DNA from: CAWGMT01 sp963823675
Lineage (GTDB): Bacteria > Planctomycetota > Planctomycetia > Isosphaerales > Isosphaeraceae
Direction: 5' to 3'
Assembly: GCA_963823675.1 (NCBI GenBank)
Contig: CAWGMT010000012.1
Location: 372,001 to 436,000, forward strand
DNA length: 64,000 nt
Part shown: positions 61,634-64,000 of the stretch, one piece after another
Position numbering within the stretch: position 1 is the stretch's first letter
Layout of the letters: every line of letters begins with the position of its first letter
The notes under the pieces: generated by a model
Seen by the model: the letters and a program-made list of their open reading frames with translations, nothing else
Databases searched by the model: none
What the model was told of the DNA's origin: nothing
Position numbers and translations under genes: made by a program

Positions 61634-62062
61634 ATGCAAGCGCAAGAAGAGTTCGTGCTGGACTGCTCCGTCACCATGGCCTGGTGCTTCGAAGACGAAG
61701 CCACCCCCTACACCAATGGCGTCCGCGACAGCTTGGCCGACAAGCGCGCCATGGTGCCGTCTATCTGGCCGCTCGAAGCCGCAAACGCCACCATCATGGG
61801 CGAGCGCCGCAAGCGGCTCGACGTGGCCCGCAGCCAACGTTTTTTTGTGCTGCTGGGAGCATTGCCCATCGTCGTTGACGACGAAATCAGCAGCCGGGCC
61901 TTCGGCGATATCGTTCACCTGGCTCGAACCCATGAGCTCTCCGCCTACGATGCCGCCTATCTGGAGCTGGCCATCCGCAAGGGCCTGCCCCTGGCGTGCA
62001 ACGACGGCAAGCTGAAAACCGCCGCCATGGCTGCGGGCGTCGTGCTGTTCAGCCCGCCTTGA
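61634..62062 (+). CDS. vapC: VapC-type PIN domain ribonuclease toxin
   Basis: The 142-residue PIN protein has the acidic active site: FVLDCSVTMAWCFEDE (Asp at about 10), WPLEAANA (Glu), SAYDAAYLELA (Asp) and LPLACNDGKL (Asp). VapC enzymes cleave tRNA or rRNA. It is paired with the Phd/YefM-type antitoxin and lies next to repeats and remnants, which fits a mobile addiction module. Confidence 0.92.
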   Translation: MQAQEEFVLDCSVTMAWCFEDEATPYTNGVRDSLADKRAMVPSIWPLEAANATIMGERRKRLDVARSQRFFVLLGALPIVVDDEISSRAFGDIVHLARTHELSAYDAAYLELAIRKGLPLACNDGKLKTAAMAAGVVLFSPP

Positions 62063-62266
62063 TGGCCATGCCCGACAGGCGACATCTACGGACAAGCGGT
62101 CGTGCCCCGCGACATTTTCCTCATAACGGAGGACGCGGTGGCATGCGAGAGTTCACCTGGCGAAGGGGAACCAAGGCTTCGCTCTCCGGAACCTCGACAC
62201 CCCGTTCAACGTGGGGGCGGTCGGCGACCTGAGCGACGCGCAGCGACTCCAGAATGATCAAAGAAG

Positions 62267-62570
62267 CTACCGTTCGTTTTGAGTCCCGCGGAAGTGGGCC
62301 CGTTCTGCCGGGCCATCACGAACCTCACGCACCGCGCCATTCTCGGACCGCGGCCTCTTGGCGATGTACACGATCTGCTTTCCATCCCACGAGCAGCACG
62401 GGGAAAACGGTTCGTCGTAATCCGTGCTCAACTCGGTCGGGCGGCCTGGGGCATCCAACGATAGGCGCACCATCCGTTTTTTTCCCTCGATCACTCCGTT
62501 GGCGACCAATGCCACGCTTGTCAGCCAAGGAAATCGCGGATGGCACTGGCCACCGGCGGTCGGTCACCCT
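62267..62570 (-). pseudogene. C-terminal remnant of a TolB/WD40-like beta-propeller protein
   Basis: The minus strand reads VANGVIEGKKRMVRLSLDAPGRPTELSTDYDEPF and CCSWDGKQIVYIAKRP, one blade of a PD40/TolB-type propeller, then a short tail and stop at 62267. Upstream, short similar pieces lie in another frame and end at the neighbouring gene. It is too small to be a functional propeller. Confidence 0.45.
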
Positions 62571-62983
62571 GCGCGGCGTGGGGAGCCGCGTGCCGGCCAG
62601 CGTAACTCGATGCGGATCGCGCCCAGCCGTTTGCGAAACAGATACATCAACGCCAGGGAGAGGAGTGCCGGCACGAGCAGGCAGATTACGAGCGGCACGG
62701 TCTGCGCTGGCTCCGGGTCCAGCCTATGCGGCTTCGGAAGCGGGTTCTTCGGGAGTTCCAGTTGCTCCGGGGCGTACGTTACGTTGACGGACTCCGGCCG
62801 GGTGTAAGCCTCCGGCAGAGGAGGCTCCTTGAAGCCGGCCCAGAACAGATCGCGGCCCACGTCCCGCAGGCCGGCCGCCTCGGCGGCGAGCGTGTCACTA
62901 TCCCACAGGCAGGCCCGTCCCGGTCCCGCCATCGCCACGACCAAAGCCAGCATCGCGAGGCTACGTACGGTTCTTAGACTCAT
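62564..62983 (-). CDS. small exported or membrane protein, hypothetical
   Basis: GGAGGGAGGGAT before the ATG at 62983 marks the start. The 139-residue protein has a signal peptide (LAMLALVVAMAGPGRACLW), a soluble part (WDSDTLAAEAAGLRDVGRDLF, PPLPEAYTRPESVNV) and one C-terminal membrane helix (TVPLVICLLVPALLSLALMYLF) with a basic end. It would expose about 80 residues outside the cytoplasm. I do not recognise the family. The open frame continues upstream through the 168-bp repeat, but the ribosome binding site argues for this start. Confidence 0.6.
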   Translation of the reverse strand: MSLRTVRSLAMLALVVAMAGPGRACLWDSDTLAAEAAGLRDVGRDLFWAGFKEPPLPEAYTRPESVNVTYAPEQLELPKNPLPKPHRLDPEPAQTVPLVICLLVPALLSLALMYLFRKRLGAIRIELRWPARGSPRRAG

Positions 62984-63182
62984 GAGATCCCTCCCTCCCG
63001 ACGGGATGCCTGAAGGGCCTCGGGCCCGAGATGGCCGATCAACCCGGGCCATTGTATGACAACTGTAGGAGTCAGTCCAGACCGGAGTCTTGTCGGGTCC
63101 GCTTTGCGGACCGCGCCCCCATTCAACCACCGTCACGGTCCTCACAGCATATCCTACACCTTTGTAAGATCCCGACTCTAAA

Positions 63183-63350
63183 GTGTTCGGCGCGGGTCTC
63201 ACGACCCCGCCTGGATCCCTGACCGAAGGTCTCCCGAGCTCGTCATAGGCCATGGCTCCAAAGGCATTTGCGCTCTCAGGGCACACTCCGAAGTAAGGAG
63301 ACCTTCGGTCGGGCACCCGTGCGGGGTCATGAGACCCGCGCACAACAAGC
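63183..63350. repeat. 168-bp palindromic dispersed repeat, copy B
   Basis: It aligns end to end with 27073-27240 (both 168 bp). The terminal arms GCGGGTCTCACGACCCCGC and GCGGGGTCATGAGACCCGC are near-perfect inverses, and so are GACCGAAGGTCTCC and GGAGACCTTCGGTC inside. The flanking sequences differ apart from the 33-bp block. Confidence 0.8.
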
Positions 63351-63415
63351 GCGACCTCGAAGCGCAACCAAAGCTGCGCGTGGCCAAAGGCTCTCAGGAG
63401 CCGTGCAAGCCCAAC

Positions 63416-63448
63416 TTTTCACCGCGCCAGCCTCGCCCTCCCAGGATC
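63416..63448 (+). repeat. 33-bp sequence repeated at 26988-27020
   Basis: Identical to the reverse complement of 26988-27020, and again on the flank of the 168-bp palindrome. Because the palindrome can be read either way, both loci have the same order: palindrome, about 50-65 variable bases, 33-mer. Confidence 0.7.
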
Positions 63449-63692
63449 ACGAAACCCCATTTGGGTCGGTCTTCCGCGAGCTCGCCGGTCCGATTCTGAC
63501 AAAGGTCGCGCCGCTGGCCGGCGCCGCGATGTTCGGGTAGCATCATTGGGATCGTCGATTCCGCCACGGGAGTCAGTGTCCGGAACCACCAGACCCGGGC
63601 GGGTCCCCTGGTCATGGTCGTCCCCCCGAGAGCGGCGCCCTCGGAACGGTGTGTTCACCGATCCAGCCCGGTCGGCGGAAAGGAGGCCTGTG

Positions 63693-64000
63693 ATGTCCAT
63701 CGAGCCGGCCGCGTCGCCGGACCACGCAACTCCTCTCATGGCGCCGGCGCGACCGCCGGCGCCGCGAGCAAGACGCGTCGACGCCGTCGATGTCCTCCGT
63801 GGGGCCGTGATGGTGTTGATGGCGCTCGATCACACCCGCGACTACTTCGGCAACGCGGCCATCGACCCTACGGACCTGTCCAGCGCGAGCCCGGCGCTGT
63901 TCCTGACACGATGGGTGACCCACTTCTGCGCGCCGGTTTTCGCCTTCCTTGCGGGGACTGGCGCCTATCTGGCGGGCTCCGGCGGCCGGTCGCGGGGCGA
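63693..64000 (+). CDS. DUF1624 / heparan-alpha-glucosaminide N-acetyltransferase-like membrane protein (partial)
   Basis: AAAGGAGG seven bases before the ATG at 63693 fixes the start, and the gene runs off the right edge. After a Pro/Ala-rich leader the sequence reads RRVDAVDVLRGAVMVLMALDHTRDYFGN, the first helix of the DUF1624/HGSNAT catalytic family with its conserved DxxRG and ALDHxRD. WVTHFCAPVFAFLAGTGAYLAG, the second helix, follows. Such proteins move acyl groups across the membrane to sugars or are uncharacterised. Only about 102 residues are visible. Confidence 0.82.
   Translation, partial: MSIEPAASPDHATPLMAPARPPAPRARRVDAVDVLRGAVMVLMALDHTRDYFGNAAIDPTDLSSASPALFLTRWVTHFCAPVFAFLAGTGAYLAGSGGRSRG

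Larger units (their letters stand above)
62984..63692. other. intergenic with repeat copy B
   Basis: About 700 bases between divergent genes. It holds the second copies of the 168-bp and 33-bp repeats. I see no gene; AAAGGAGG at 63680-63687 is the ribosome binding site of the last gene. Confidence 0.5.

Noticed and set aside
62140..62266. Short frame reading GNQGFALRNLDTPFNVGAVG upstream of the TolB remnant
   Set aside because: Protein-like, but with no start, no recognisable family and only about 40 residues.
1..64000. tRNA or rRNA genes
   Set aside because: I looked for cloverleaf ends and T-loop sequences and saw none; a covariance-model scan would be needed to be certain.

Overview
The window looks like chromosomal DNA of a planctomycete, most likely of the Isosphaeraceae type (order Isosphaerales). 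The evidence is high GC, several long Ser/Thr kinases fused to TPR or WD40 repeats, an ECF sigma factor overlapping a kinase, TIGR03009 and TIGR03032 proteins, FG-GAP surface proteins with an N-terminal LExRxLLS-type motif, and a DUF1680 glycoside hydrolase beside sulfotransferase and glycosyltransferase genes. I see no rRNA, tRNA, CRISPR array or prophage.

Layout. 0-5 kb: a TPR protein (-) running off the left edge and a kinase-TPR protein. 5-8.6 kb: an Old Yellow Enzyme fragment, a GH127-type hydrolase and a small hypothetical gene. 8.5-9.3 kb: a REP-type transposase between short inverted repeats. 9.5-12.4 kb: three genes for cell-surface polysaccharide (DUF5672, sulfotransferase, glycosyltransferase-like). 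12.5-16.1 kb: a TIGR03009 protein, an Hcp-like duplicated protein and a TPR protein. 16.2-23 kb: an ArsR/AHSA1 pair with a clear operator, then an ECF sigma factor overlapping a kinase-WD40-TPR gene. 23-27.5 kb: repeats, small membrane proteins and gene remnants. 27.5-33.6 kb: HEAT-repeat protein, RDD membrane protein, GyrI-like protein and a TPP-dependent 2-oxo acid decarboxylase. 33.9-36.7 kb: an integrin-like FG-GAP protein (-). 37.3-44.7 kb: a TolC / HlyD / MacB-ATPase / MacB-permease efflux set. 44.9 kb: greA. 45.5-57.7 kb: an apparent operon of kinase-TPR, giant FG-GAP propeller protein and TIGR03032 protein. 57.7-64 kb: RluA, a lipoprotein, a palindromic MITE-like element, Mn-SOD, a four-helix-bundle gene inside 15-bp repeat arrays, a VapBC-type toxin-antitoxin pair, remnants, a second copy of a 168-bp palindromic repeat, and the start of an acyltransferase-like membrane protein.

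The large kinases probably sense envelope or cytoplasmic state and are coupled to transcription (ECF factor) or to secreted surface proteins (FG-GAP), although no substrate can be read from sequence. The efflux set and the polysaccharide genes also act at the envelope.

Quality warning: about half of the long genes change reading frame once or more while protein homology continues across the break. Most breaks are explained by one extra base, and many lie at a CGA trinucleotide. This looks more like systematic sequencing or assembly error than true pseudogenes, so spans of frameshifted genes are approximate reconstructions.
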